The notes under the pieces: generated by a model
The model's database searches: none
What the model was told of the DNA's origin: nothing
What the model saw: only the letters and a program-made list of their open reading frames with translations
Part shown: positions 44,641 to 52,872 of the stretch, in pieces
Numbering within the stretch: position 1 is the first letter of the stretch
Layout of the letters: each line of letters opens with the position of its first letter
Position numbers and translations under genes: made by a program
Source of the DNA: Kiloniellaceae bacterium
Lineage (GTDB): Bacteria; Pseudomonadota; Alphaproteobacteria; Kiloniellales; Kiloniellaceae
Length of the DNA: 64,000 bases
NCBI GenBank assembly: GCA_021776195.1
Contig: JAJFGK010000154.1
Span: forward strand, 1 to 64,000
Direction of reading: 5' to 3'

Positions 44641-45387
44641 CTGAGAGGAAAGCCGCCTGGCCAGGATCCGTCTGAAGGGCGTGTCGCTGCTCAGGGCCTG
44701 GAGCACGGCGGCGGCCAGCATGCGGATCTCCCGGTGGCCTTGGCTGTTGGCGGCGAAGTCGCCGATCCACTGGCCAAAGGCCGTGCAGTCGGCAAAGGCC
44801 ACCCGTTGGCAAAGCGCGGGAGCCATCGGCTCGCCGAACTGCTTGAGGACCTTTTCAATGACCCGGCCAGTGGCGGTCGAGCGGTCGATACGCGAGGGCA
44901 CCACCAAGCAGGCCGGGCCCTTGTCGATGCGCTTCTTCCGGGCGGCGGCGATCAGTTTGATCGCGGCCTCGGTCGCGGCGACATCGGCGGCGCTGGCGGT
45001 CACCGGAACCAGCACCAGATCCGCCGCCGCCAGCGCGCCCTGGGTGGCGAGCCCGACGTGGGGCGGACAGTCCACCACCACGAACTCCGCCGTCGCGCTC
45101 CGCAACGATTTTTGCCAGGTCGCGACACGGGCACGGTCGGTCGCCTCTTCCGAGGTGATCAGGCGCGACAGCCAGCCCTGCTTGGCGGCACGGTCCTCCA
45201 GGGGCATCGCCGCGACCGGCACCGGCAAGCGGCCCTGGCTGTGCCAGAAGCTGCTGGTGCCTTGGGAATCCGCATCGACCAGCATGGCCTTGGCGCCACC
45301 CTCGTGCAGGGCGCAGGCCAGATTGACGGCGATGGTCGACTTGCCGACCCCGCCCTTCAGGTTCGCAATCGCAATGATCTTCGCCAT
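44578..45387 (-). CDS. ParA family ATPase (MinD/ParA-like)
   Basis: 269 residues with the deviant Walker A NLKGGVGKSTIAVNLA (about 9-24), the A' motif in MLVDADSQGTSS (about 35-46) and Walker B in FVVVDCPPHVGLA (about 102-114). It ends in a lysine/proline repeat tail (PGKPTPGKPTPGKKVPAK). There is no ParB partner nearby, so it is an orphan ATPase rather than a chromosome-segregation pair. It is 4-base coupled to the rhomboid gene. Such orphan ParAs position membrane or cytosolic cargo; the cargo here is unknown. Confidence 0.87.
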   Translation of the reverse strand: MAKIIAIANLKGGVGKSTIAVNLACALHEGGAKAMLVDADSQGTSSFWHSQGRLPVPVAAMPLEDRAAKQGWLSRLITSEEATDRARVATWQKSLRSATAEFVVVDCPPHVGLATQGALAAADLVLVPVTASAADVAATEAAIKLIAAARKKRIDKGPACLVVPSRIDRSTATGRVIEKVLKQFGEPMAPALCQRVAFADCTAFGQWIGDFAANSQGHREIRMLAAAVLQALSSDTPFRRILARRLSSQPVPGKPTPGKPTPGKKVPAK

Positions 45388-45561
45388 AGAAGTCTTTCGC
45401 GCCTCTTACTTGCGGCCCATACCCCCGCGAGCACCGGTTCCTTATCCCAGATTCGACGGCCCCGGTCGAGGCATGCGACAGACGCTTCTCATTGGCCCCG
45501 GGCGTCGATCGGTCTACCCTCGGAAGCAACCAGCCTGGATCAATTGCCTGGAATCGAGACC

Positions 45562-46005
45562 ATGCCAGTCCACAAGGGATCTTGCCATTGCGGGGCGCTT
45601 GCCATCGAGCTTCGGACCCCGCGCCAACCCGACCAGCAGGTGCTCGGCGCCTGTCAGTGTTCCTTCTGCCGCAAGCACAACGTGCGCGCCTTTTCCGACC
45701 CCAAGTCGAGCGTGACGCTGACGGTGCGTGAGCCCGAGCAACTGCAGCTCTACCAATTCGGGCTGCGCACGGCGAGGTCGGTGGTTTGCCGGCGCTGCGG
45801 AGTCTATCTGGCGATGGTCCTGACCGAGGCGGAACGCGCCTGGAGCACGATCAACGCGGATGCCCTGGACGAGCGGGCGTCCTTTACCGGCGCGGCCGAG
45901 CCGCGCGACTACAGCGCCGAGGACGGCGCGGGCCGGGTCGCGCGCCGCAAGGGCCGCTGGAGCCCCACCGAACTGGTCGGCTGGCCGGATGACAAGGGCG
46001 GGTGA
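45562..46005 (+). CDS. GFA (glutathione-dependent formaldehyde-activating/CENP-V) family protein
   Basis: 147 residues with the zinc-binding cysteines of the GFA fold: GSCHCGALAIEL (about 7-18), GACQCSFCRKHN (about 32-43) and VCRRCGVYLA (about 75-84). Members bind zinc and have been linked to formaldehyde-glutathione adducts, although many are uncharacterised. It is divergent from the ParA gene and about 170 bases before the carnitine dehydrogenase-like gene. The role is uncertain; formaldehyde handling would fit a genome rich in demethylases. Confidence 0.85.
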   Translation: MPVHKGSCHCGALAIELRTPRQPDQQVLGACQCSFCRKHNVRAFSDPKSSVTLTVREPEQLQLYQFGLRTARSVVCRRCGVYLAMVLTEAERAWSTINADALDERASFTGAAEPRDYSAEDGAGRVARRKGRWSPTELVGWPDDKGG

Positions 46006-46176
46006 GCAAAGGACACCGCGGCGCGCCCGCGGCGACCGCGCGTCACCCGGCGAAATCGTCGATATCGTTCAAGAAGCTGTCGATTTAGCACTGCGGGCCG
46101 GGCCGCCTTGGCCTAGTCTGGACGCGAATTTCGGGCGGCCGGGGCCGCGCGGGAATAGATCGGGGAGATAGAGATC

Positions 46177-47169
46177 ATGGCGTTCCGCGGCGACATCAAG
46201 AGGGTCTGTGTGGTGGGGTCGGGATTGATCGGCTCGGGCTGGGCGGCGCGCTGCCTGGCCCATGGCCTGGAGGTGGTGGCGACAGACCCTGGCCCGGGCG
46301 CCGAGGCGACCCTGCGCGCCAACGTCGCCAATGCCTGGCCCGCCCTGACCCAAACCGGCCTGGCGCCGGGCGCCTCGACCGACCGGCTCAGCTTCGAGGC
46401 GGATATGGCGAGCGCCGTCGCCGGCGCCGACTTCGTCCAGGAAAACGCCCCCGACAACATCGACATCAAGCGCAAGATCCATGCCGCCATCGACGCGGCC
46501 GCCGCGCCGGAGGTCATCATCGCCTCGAGTTCCTCGGGCCTGCTGCCCAGCGAGATCCAGGAGGGCTGCCAGCATCCCGGCCGCATCATCATCGGCCACC
46601 CCTTCAACCCGGTCTACATCCTGCCCCTGGTCGAGACCCTGGGCGGCGCCCAGACCGATCCGGCGGCCCTCGACACCGCCGATGCCTTCTACCGCTCGAT
46701 CGGCATGCAGGTGCTGCGGGTGCGCAAGGAGATCGAGGGCTACATCGCCGACCGGCTCCAGGAGGCGATCTGGCGCGAGGCCCTGCACATGGTGGCCGAG
46801 GGTGTGGCCACCACCGGCGAGATCGACGACGCGATCATCTACGGTCCGGGCCTGCGCCTGGCCATCATGGGGCCCTGTCTGACCTTCCATCTGGCCGGCG
46901 GCGAGGCCGGCATGCGCCACATGCTGGAGCACTTCGGGCCCGCCCTGGAGCTGCCCTGGACCAAGCTGAAGGCCCCCGCCCTGACCGATCAGTTGATCGA
47001 CCGGATGGTCGAGGGCACCCAGGCGTCGGCCGGCGCGCGCTCGGTCAAGGAGCTCGAGACCCTGCGCGACAAGTGCCTGATCTCGATCATGGAGTCGCTG
47101 AAAGAGTTCGACTACGCGGCGGGCAAGGTCCTGGCCGCCAATCAGGCGCGGCTGGACCAGTTGGGGTGA
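46177..47169 (+). CDS. 3-hydroxyacyl-CoA dehydrogenase family protein, probable L-carnitine dehydrogenase
   Basis: 330 residues. The NAD site is VCVVGSGLIGSGWAARCLAHG (about 10-30). The active-site region is IIGHPFNPVYILPLVE (about 142-157), followed by YIADRLQEAIWREALHMVAEG (about 189-209), a pattern of L-carnitine 3-dehydrogenases rather than fatty-acid enzymes. It would oxidise L-carnitine to 3-dehydrocarnitine with NAD. Carnitine dehydrogenases are sometimes fused to a thioesterase; none is fused here. GGGGAG lies about 10 bases before ATG 46177. No carnitine operon surrounds it. Confidence 0.82.
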   Translation: MAFRGDIKRVCVVGSGLIGSGWAARCLAHGLEVVATDPGPGAEATLRANVANAWPALTQTGLAPGASTDRLSFEADMASAVAGADFVQENAPDNIDIKRKIHAAIDAAAAPEVIIASSSSGLLPSEIQEGCQHPGRIIIGHPFNPVYILPLVETLGGAQTDPAALDTADAFYRSIGMQVLRVRKEIEGYIADRLQEAIWREALHMVAEGVATTGEIDDAIIYGPGLRLAIMGPCLTFHLAGGEAGMRHMLEHFGPALELPWTKLKAPALTDQLIDRMVEGTQASAGARSVKELETLRDKCLISIMESLKEFDYAAGKVLAANQARLDQLG

Positions 47170-47272
47170 GTCAGGGGCCCAAGTCGGAACAGGTCATGGC
47201 CACCCGACGGCCTGTGATTGCCGCGTCGGAGAGTTCGCCGGACGGGTCGGCCGCCCTTGGCGAGATCGAGTT

Positions 47273-47626
47273 TCACTTCGCCAGTCCGACCTGGATCACC
47301 AGCAGGTCGATTGGTGAGTCCGAATCGTTCACCAAGCCATGTTCCCCATAGGCTGGATTGAGGATCATATCGCCTTTCTCGACCGTGACCGACTTGCTTC
47401 CCATGGTCATCGTTCCCTGGCCATCGAGGACGATGTACATCTCTTCATTGTTGCCATGCCGGTGATAGCCGATGGTCGAATGGGGCGGCACGACCACGCG
47501 GTCGATGAATTCCACATTGCTCTTGAAGTCCGATCGCCCCCAGATTTCATAAAGATCGACGGCGCCCTGGCCGCTATGCGACGTCTCTTGAACCTGCTTG
47601 GGTGTGCGGAGAAAATTCTTGATCAT
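47273..47626 (-). CDS. Small cupin-domain protein
   Basis: 117 residues from ATG 47626, with GGGAG 8 bases upstream (a GTG three codons earlier lies too close to it). One cupin barrel is present: motif 1 PPHSTIGYHRHGNNEEMYIVLDGQG (about 46-70) with two histidines and a glutamate, and motif 2 GDMILNPAYGEHGLVN (about 84-99) with the final histidine. All metal ligands are present. It follows the FAD oxidase gene by 105 bases on the same strand and may act on the same metabolite as the larger cupin protein at 51247. Confidence 0.83.
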   Translation of the reverse strand: MIKNFLRTPKQVQETSHSGQGAVDLYEIWGRSDFKSNVEFIDRVVVPPHSTIGYHRHGNNEEMYIVLDGQGTMTMGSKSVTVEKGDMILNPAYGEHGLVNDSDSPIDLLVIQVGLAK

Positions 47627-47731
47627 GGATGTCACTCCCGGTGCCCCTGTCGTTTCTGATTGACCCCACCATACCCGAGCAGGTGGACCGAAGCCGCCTT
47701 TCAGTTATGGACACCGGTGCACCCTGGCGCC

Positions 47732-48904
47732 TTACGGGCGGCCCTGCGGCAGCGCCAACCTGGCGCGTTCGACCGGACCGTCCCAGGCTTCGCCTTCGAT
47801 GAGGCGCGCCGCGATCCGCCCCCACTCATCCGCGCCCTTCGCGCCCTTGCCGTTTCCGCCGACTGCGACGGCGATCCGATCCTCAAAGACGAAGTCGACG
47901 ATCGGCAGGCCGCTCGCGGTCTGCGTGACCACGCAGGTGTCGGTGTGCCAGGACTCGCACTTGGCAAGCGCTGGGATAAGCGACGTCAGAAAGGCCCTGA
48001 AGTCGTGGAGGTTCTGCCCCGAACCATCGCTCTTGAACCACTTTTGCAGGTCTGCCAGCGAAGAAAGCCGGATATCGTCATCGGTCCCGATGCCGATCTT
48101 CAGATAGTGATGCCCGTCAGGGTATAGAATGGGCGGCAGAATGTATGCGCCGGTCTCGCAATGGATCATCGTGGGCATGCCGGAGAGCGCGGACATCACC
48201 GGTTCGTCGATCCTCACCAGGACCGCGGTCCTTCCGAACACCACCAGTTTCAAGTCCACCGGGCTCAGGCCGCAGGCCGAGGTGAAGCCTCCGGTGGCGA
48301 CCAGAGCCCGCTCGCCCGCCACTGTCGTCCCGTTTGAGAGTTCGATCTCGATACCGCCTGTCGTCGGTCGTACCGCGGTCGCGGCCTCGGGCACGAGGCT
48401 CGCGCCCGCCCGTTCGGCGAGCACAGTTTGGGCCTTTACCATCGCCCGCGGACTGATATGTCCCGCCGATCCGGTCTCCAGCAGACCATCCGTATCGTCC
48501 GGTACCGAAAGAAACGGAAATCTGGTGCGCAGAGCCACGGCGCTCAGTCGCTCGAGACTGGCTCCGTGGGACTTCCCCGACCTGTCGCATCGATCATTGT
48601 AGTCCGACCCCGGACCGCCGACACCCAGATACCCGGCAGGCGTGAAGAAGGCTACCCCGCTACGGGTTTCCAAATCTTGGTAACGCTCGATCGATCGCTT
48701 GGCGGTGATCGACCAGTCGGGAGTCGGATCAACCACCCTGGTCATGCGGCCTTCGTCGTAGTGGCTGGCGAACACGCCTGAATGCGACGAACGGTCGGTG
48801 GGTTCGTCCGGGCCAATGCAGGCCACACCATCGGTCTTTTCCGCCAGGTGGCGGGCGGCGGCGCTTCCTATGAGGCCCCGGCCGACAACGATCGTTCTGT
48901 ACAC
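47732..48904 (-). CDS. FAD-dependent oxidoreductase, sarcosine oxidase-like (DAO family)
   Basis: 390 residues from GTG 48904 with AAGGA 7 bases upstream. The FAD motif is IVVGRGLIGSAAARHLAE (about 5-22). The pattern DRSSHSGVFASHYDEGRMTRV near 37-57 resembles the flavin-binding loop of monomeric sarcosine oxidases, and CVVTQTASGLPIVDF near 326-340 has a cysteine where those enzymes link FAD covalently. It probably oxidises an N-methyl or secondary amine. It is the fourth gene of a leftward run that begins with the HAD gene. Confidence 0.85.
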   Translation of the reverse strand: MYRTIVVGRGLIGSAAARHLAEKTDGVACIGPDEPTDRSSHSGVFASHYDEGRMTRVVDPTPDWSITAKRSIERYQDLETRSGVAFFTPAGYLGVGGPGSDYNDRCDRSGKSHGASLERLSAVALRTRFPFLSVPDDTDGLLETGSAGHISPRAMVKAQTVLAERAGASLVPEAATAVRPTTGGIEIELSNGTTVAGERALVATGGFTSACGLSPVDLKLVVFGRTAVLVRIDEPVMSALSGMPTMIHCETGAYILPPILYPDGHHYLKIGIGTDDDIRLSSLADLQKWFKSDGSGQNLHDFRAFLTSLIPALAKCESWHTDTCVVTQTASGLPIVDFVFEDRIAVAVGGNGKGAKGADEWGRIAARLIEGEAWDGPVERARLALPQGRP

Positions 48905-48922
48905 AAATTTTTCCTTCTAGCC

Positions 48923-49750
48923 TCAGGCATGACTGGCCATGGCGAACGAACGCGTTGGTCCGCTGGGGCGCGGCCACTCACCCCAAACCATTTCATCACA
49001 GATCTCCTCGCCCCGCAGGCCGGAGGCATTCAGGATTTGGCCGAACGACGGCGCATCTGCCGGCCGATCCACTCTCAGAACCCCCGGTCGCGCAACGGCG
49101 CGGAACAGGTCGATTGCGTCTTCCTCGTTGGCGGCGACGATCGGTCCGACGACGCTTCCCTTTCCGAACGGCCGTGCGACGGCGTATCCCGTCACCTGTT
49201 CCCTGGCTCTTAGAACCACCACATCTCCGACGCTCGTAAGGTGGTTGAGAACGTCGGGGCGGCCCGCTCCGAGCGCTGCCCTGTCGATCGACAGGATCGC
49301 CGGCAGGTCCTCGTTCCGCGCCGAACCGATCCGTCGATCCGCAATCGGCTCATGCCTGTAGAGACCCTGGTGCCGTCGCGATCGGCCGACCGTCTCGAAG
49401 CCAAGCTTATCGTACAAAGGACGCCCCTCCTCCGTCGCAAGAAGCATGAGCGACCGCGGTGCCGCATCCTCCATCACGCGCTGCATCAGGGCCCGTCCGA
49501 TTCCGCTGCCCTGCGCTTCGGGCGCCACAACCACGAGACCGACGCGCGCGGCCTGCGCATCGAACGGCCACCACATGGCGATCCCCAAGAGTCCGCCATC
49601 GGAGAACGCCACGGCGCGCCAGGCGCGACCAAGGTGGAATGCCGCCGTCACGTCCTCGATCCGATGCGGCCAGTTGGCCGCGGCAACGAGGGACATGATC
49701 GCAGGCAGATCCTCCGCGCCGGCCCGCTCCAAATCGAAACGCCGACACAT
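48923..49750 (-). CDS. Two-domain GNAT acetyltransferase
   Basis: 275 residues. The N-terminal GNAT domain has the acetyl-CoA loop VVVAPEAQGSGIGRALMQRV (about 73-92) and the LYDKLGFETVG strand (about 112-122). The C-terminal half (about 135-275) resembles the Acetyltransf_18 domain (GYAVARPFGKGSVVGPIVAANEEDA), which is usually paired with such N-terminal GNATs. It lies 2 bases after the GntR gene and 18 before the FAD oxidase. It may acetylate an amine intermediate of the pathway or detoxify a substrate. Confidence 0.83.
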   Translation of the reverse strand: MCRRFDLERAGAEDLPAIMSLVAAANWPHRIEDVTAAFHLGRAWRAVAFSDGGLLGIAMWWPFDAQAARVGLVVVAPEAQGSGIGRALMQRVMEDAAPRSLMLLATEEGRPLYDKLGFETVGRSRRHQGLYRHEPIADRRIGSARNEDLPAILSIDRAALGAGRPDVLNHLTSVGDVVVLRAREQVTGYAVARPFGKGSVVGPIVAANEEDAIDLFRAVARPGVLRVDRPADAPSFGQILNASGLRGEEICDEMVWGEWPRPSGPTRSFAMASHA

Positions 49751-49752
49751 AG

Positions 49753-50460
49753 CTAGCGTCCCGCCTCACCAGACCGGTCAACCCAGCCGTTTGCCGCCGC
49801 GCGGCGCATAATCGCCGCCGGGTCGCCGAAATGCCGGTCGAGTTCTTTCAAAGTGGTTTCGAGACGTGCCTCACCGATCATGCGCGCCAGACGGAAATGC
49901 TCATCGGCGAGCTTCTCGCTACTCCTGTAGCCGCCCATCAAGCGATGAAGGCACAGTTGCGTCTCGGCCTGAACCGTCGTGTAAGTTCGGGACAGGCGTT
50001 TGCTTTCTGCCGCATCGACCAGCGTTCGGTGGAAGAGGAGGTCCAGTTCTCCGCCATCCTTCCAACGCTTGGAACGCACCGCTCTGTCCATCCGCTCGGA
50101 AATCTGGGTCAGTTGGCTGGCGACGGCCTTGCGGTCGCTGAGAGACACGATCCGCTGGACCGCGGCAGCCTCCAGTGCGGCGCGCACGAAGAACACGTCC
50201 CGGAGATCGGTTTCGGACAGCTCGGTCACAAACACGCCACGATGCGGTTCGCTTCGCAGCAGGCCTTCCTGGATCAGCCCTTGCATCGCCTCGCGCAGCG
50301 GCCCGCGGCTGACGCCGAAGAAAAGAGCGAGTTCTTTCTCGTTAAGCTGGGCGTTGGGACGCAGAACACCGGACAGAACGTCCGCTCGAAGGCGTTCGGC
50401 GATCTGCCCTGAAAGGGTGACACGGCGAAGTGGCTGTCGCTGGTCGGAAGCGGTTGGCAT
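49753..50460 (-). CDS. GntR/FadR-family transcriptional regulator
   Basis: 235 residues from ATG 50460; a TTG five codons earlier overlaps the HAD stop. The winged helix reads LSGQIAERLRADVLSGVLRPNAQLNEKELALFFGVSRGPLREAMQGLIQEGLL (about 16-68), and the C-terminal all-helical FadR-like (FCD) domain begins near 88 with DLRDVFFVRAALEAAAV. In FCD proteins a metal-bound pocket recognises an organic-acid effector. It is embedded in the leftward catabolic run and probably controls the divergent promoter at about 51150-51246. Confidence 0.9.
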   Translation of the reverse strand: MPTASDQRQPLRRVTLSGQIAERLRADVLSGVLRPNAQLNEKELALFFGVSRGPLREAMQGLIQEGLLRSEPHRGVFVTELSETDLRDVFFVRAALEAAAVQRIVSLSDRKAVASQLTQISERMDRAVRSKRWKDGGELDLLFHRTLVDAAESKRLSRTYTTVQAETQLCLHRLMGGYRSSEKLADEHFRLARMIGEARLETTLKELDRHFGDPAAIMRRAAANGWVDRSGEAGR

Positions 50461-50471
50461 GGTCGAGGCCT

Positions 50472-51146
50472 TCAAAGGCCGAGCAGGCCGGGGAGACCGC
50501 CGAGATCTTGGATCGTGTGATATCCGTATGCGGCATTGCCCGGGCCGTGACCGCGCTCCACGAAGACACGTTCCGCGATCCTCAGGTCATGCGCGCTCAT
50601 GAGATCATAGCGCAGACTGGAAGAGACATGGAGAAAATGTTCCGGGCCGCATCCGAGCGTATCGAACATGAACTCGAAAGCGCGCAGGCGCGGTTTGTAG
50701 GCCTGTGCTTGCTCTGCGGTCAGGACCGCGTGGAAGGGCGCCCCGAGTTTGTCGACATTGGATTGAATCTGGTTGTCCGAGGCGTTGGACAGGATGACCA
50801 GCGGCAAGATGGACGCGGCCTTGGCCAACGGCGCGGGCACGTCGGCATGAGGTCCCCAGCTCGGCACCGCTTCTACGATTGCCGCCGCGTCGCGCGGGTC
50901 GAATGGAATGCCCCATCGCCGGCAGCATCGATCCAGTGCATTGTGCAATACATCCGAATAAGGTTTCCACGCACCCAGGGTCTCATCGAAACGGTAGGCC
51001 GTGAAATCCTCCAGGAACCGACCGATGACCTGACTCGAAACCCGGTCATCGAACAGGCGCCGTGTCAGCTCGCCAATCTCGAAGTTGGTCAGCGTTCCGT
51101 AACAGTCGAAGGAGATGTAGCGAATTGAGGGGGACAGCATCGACAT
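50472..51146 (-). CDS. HAD-superfamily hydrolase (haloacid dehalogenase type II-like)
   Basis: 224 residues from ATG 51146 (MSMLSPSIRYISFDCYGTLTNFE). The nucleophile is the first aspartate of FDCYGTL (about 14), motif II is LVILSNASDNQI (about 117) and the motif III lysine is in AYKPRLRAFEFMF (about 148). The FDCYGTL-type start is that of (S)-2-haloacid dehalogenases and related phosphatases. The usual phosphatase D-x-D is D-x-Y here, which favours the dehalogenase group. It is the first gene of the leftward run, opposite the VOC-cupin gene. Confidence 0.85.
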   Translation of the reverse strand: MSMLSPSIRYISFDCYGTLTNFEIGELTRRLFDDRVSSQVIGRFLEDFTAYRFDETLGAWKPYSDVLHNALDRCCRRWGIPFDPRDAAAIVEAVPSWGPHADVPAPLAKAASILPLVILSNASDNQIQSNVDKLGAPFHAVLTAEQAQAYKPRLRAFEFMFDTLGCGPEHFLHVSSSLRYDLMSAHDLRIAERVFVERGHGPGNAAYGYHTIQDLGGLPGLLGL

Positions 51147-51180
51147 CCAATCCAAAACGAGGGCCAAATTTCTCCGACCT

Positions 51181-51216
51181 AGACATGTCTTTTGTAATAT
51201 TGTCAACAATTGTTGA
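51181..51216. promoter_or_regulatory. Palindromic operator region between HAD and VOC-cupin genes
   Basis: AGACATGTCT (51181-51190) is a perfect palindrome. Beside it, TTGTCAACAA (51200-51209) matches the TTGT-N2-ACAA form of FadR/GntR-class operators, and it lies in a larger perfect palindrome TCAACAATTGTTGA (51203-51216). The 100-base gap separates two divergent genes of the GntR cluster, so GntR binding here is the simple prediction. No known ligand is implied. Confidence 0.55.
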
Positions 51217-51246
51217 TCTGGCTTCAGCGGTCAGGGAAAGCATCCG

Positions 51247-52341
51247 ATGAGCCATCCACCGATCCAGGCAGAGGTTCTGCTCCCGACAAAGGAACTGCGC
51301 GACGACCTGCCCTTCTTCACCAAGACACTGGGCATGCGCCTGGAGGAGATCTATCCGGCCGACAATCCTACGAGCGCCAGGCTCTCGGGTCACGGCCTGA
51401 CCGTCAGAATCGATAAGAACGCGGCTACCTCGCCCGGTGTTTTGAGAATTCTGACCGACGATGTCGCGGGCTTTGCCAAGGGCCAAACCCAACTGACCGC
51501 GCCCAACGGCACGAGGATCGATATCGCGCCCCTGACCCCGGCAGTGGCCCGGCCCCAAACGCAACACGAACTCGAGGTTCGCCGCCTTCGGGACGAAGCC
51601 CCCTGGGTCATCGGGCGGGCCGGCATGCACTATCGGGATCTGATTTCCTCGCGGCTGGGCGGCGCCATCATCGCCAGCCATATCCGCATTCCCGGCGGCG
51701 GGCCTGTGCCCGACATGGTCCACTACCACACGGTCGGGTTTCAGCTGATCTTCTGCTACAGGGGCTGGGTCGAGGTGCTCTACGAAGATCAGGGCGACCT
51801 GCTGCGTTTGACCGCCGGCGATTGCGTCACCCAGCCGCCCGGCATCCGCCACCGGGTCTGCCATGCGTCCCCGGATATCGAGGTGATCGAAATCGGCGTG
51901 CCGGCCGAACATGTCACCACGATCGACCATGAGATGACCTTGCCGAACGGAAAGGGAGACCCGAACCGGGAATGGCACGGGCAGCGGTTCCTTCACCATG
52001 TCGCGGCGACGGCCGATTGGCAGCCCTTCCGCATCCCCGGCTTCACCTGCCGGGACACGGGGATCGCCCAAGCCACCAAGGGCCTGGCCGGCGTTCAGGT
52101 CGCGCGCTACGAAAAGGGCGTCCCGCCGCGATGCCGGCACGATGCCGACATCCATTTCACCTTTGTCCTGGAAGGCAAGATGACCCTGACCCCCGAGGGT
52201 CGCCCGCCGGTCGATCTGGAACCGGGCGACGGGTTCGTCGTCCCCCCGGGTGTGGCGACCCGGTACAGCGACTGCTCCGACGATCTGGAACTGTTGGAAG
52301 CAGCGTTGCGGGGCGACTTCACATCGAAAATCGTCACTTGA
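51247..52341 (+). CDS. VOC (glyoxalase-like)-double-cupin fusion protein
   Basis: 364 residues. The first 100 or so (QAEVLLPTKELRDDLPFFTKTLGMRLEEIYPAD) form a vicinal-oxygen-chelate domain of the glyoxalase fold. Two cupin modules follow: ASHIRIPGGGPVPDMVHYHTVGFQLIFCYRGWVEVLYEDQG (about 145-185) and ARYEKGVPPRCRHDADIHFTFVLEGKMTLTPEG (about 287-319), with PGDGFVVPPGVATRYSD. Histidines for metal binding are present in both. It could be a dioxygenase or isomerase. I recognise no characterised protein with this exact order. Confidence 0.8.
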   Translation: MSHPPIQAEVLLPTKELRDDLPFFTKTLGMRLEEIYPADNPTSARLSGHGLTVRIDKNAATSPGVLRILTDDVAGFAKGQTQLTAPNGTRIDIAPLTPAVARPQTQHELEVRRLRDEAPWVIGRAGMHYRDLISSRLGGAIIASHIRIPGGGPVPDMVHYHTVGFQLIFCYRGWVEVLYEDQGDLLRLTAGDCVTQPPGIRHRVCHASPDIEVIEIGVPAEHVTTIDHEMTLPNGKGDPNREWHGQRFLHHVAATADWQPFRIPGFTCRDTGIAQATKGLAGVQVARYEKGVPPRCRHDADIHFTFVLEGKMTLTPEGRPPVDLEPGDGFVVPPGVATRYSDCSDDLELLEAALRGDFTSKIVT

Positions 52342-52872
52342 AACGGCCGGTTGACGGTTCCAGCAACGCCAGCGACTTCGACCCGTGCTTCCCGCCTGCA
52401 GGGTTTCACCGGACAGGCCGGGTGCAGCCACGCAGGCCGCGAATTAACAACTGTTCCCCGATTGAAAGCCTGAACTCCTGACGTTGAGTTCGCGCCGATA
52501 GGCCGGCAATTCATCGCGTTACGTCAGCTTTACCCCCGCCTCCGGGCGGAGATCAGGAGGATTACTGACGGTGGAAAATGACCCTAGGCGGAAGTCGGTA
52601 CCAGGGCATTGGAAACAGCCAAATGACCGTGAAGACATGCGCCGGACATACAACGTCCGGCTCAGTGATCACATCGCGGCTACTACCAACAAAATAGATT
52701 GAAATCCAGAAGAAGAAGCGATTTTTATGGGTGCACTACAAGTGTCGCCGTGGAATCTGAAATGGACCGGCACTTCGCCCAGATTGCCCACGGCATGGAC
52801 AGACACGTGTGTCCAATCTTTAGAAGGGATGACGTTCTATCATGTGATTTGGATACGAAAGAGGAGGAGACA
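52342..52872. other. 531-base gene-free stretch before the 691-residue gene
   Basis: No coding sequence is convincing. A hairpin GCCGGAC-N7-GTCCGGC occupies 52641-52661 and CGCCTCCGGGCGG lies near 52532. The second half becomes richer in A and T and probably holds the promoter of the gene at 52873. In-frame open codons back to 52699 lack a ribosome site. The region marks the left border of the atypical segment. Confidence 0.5.
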
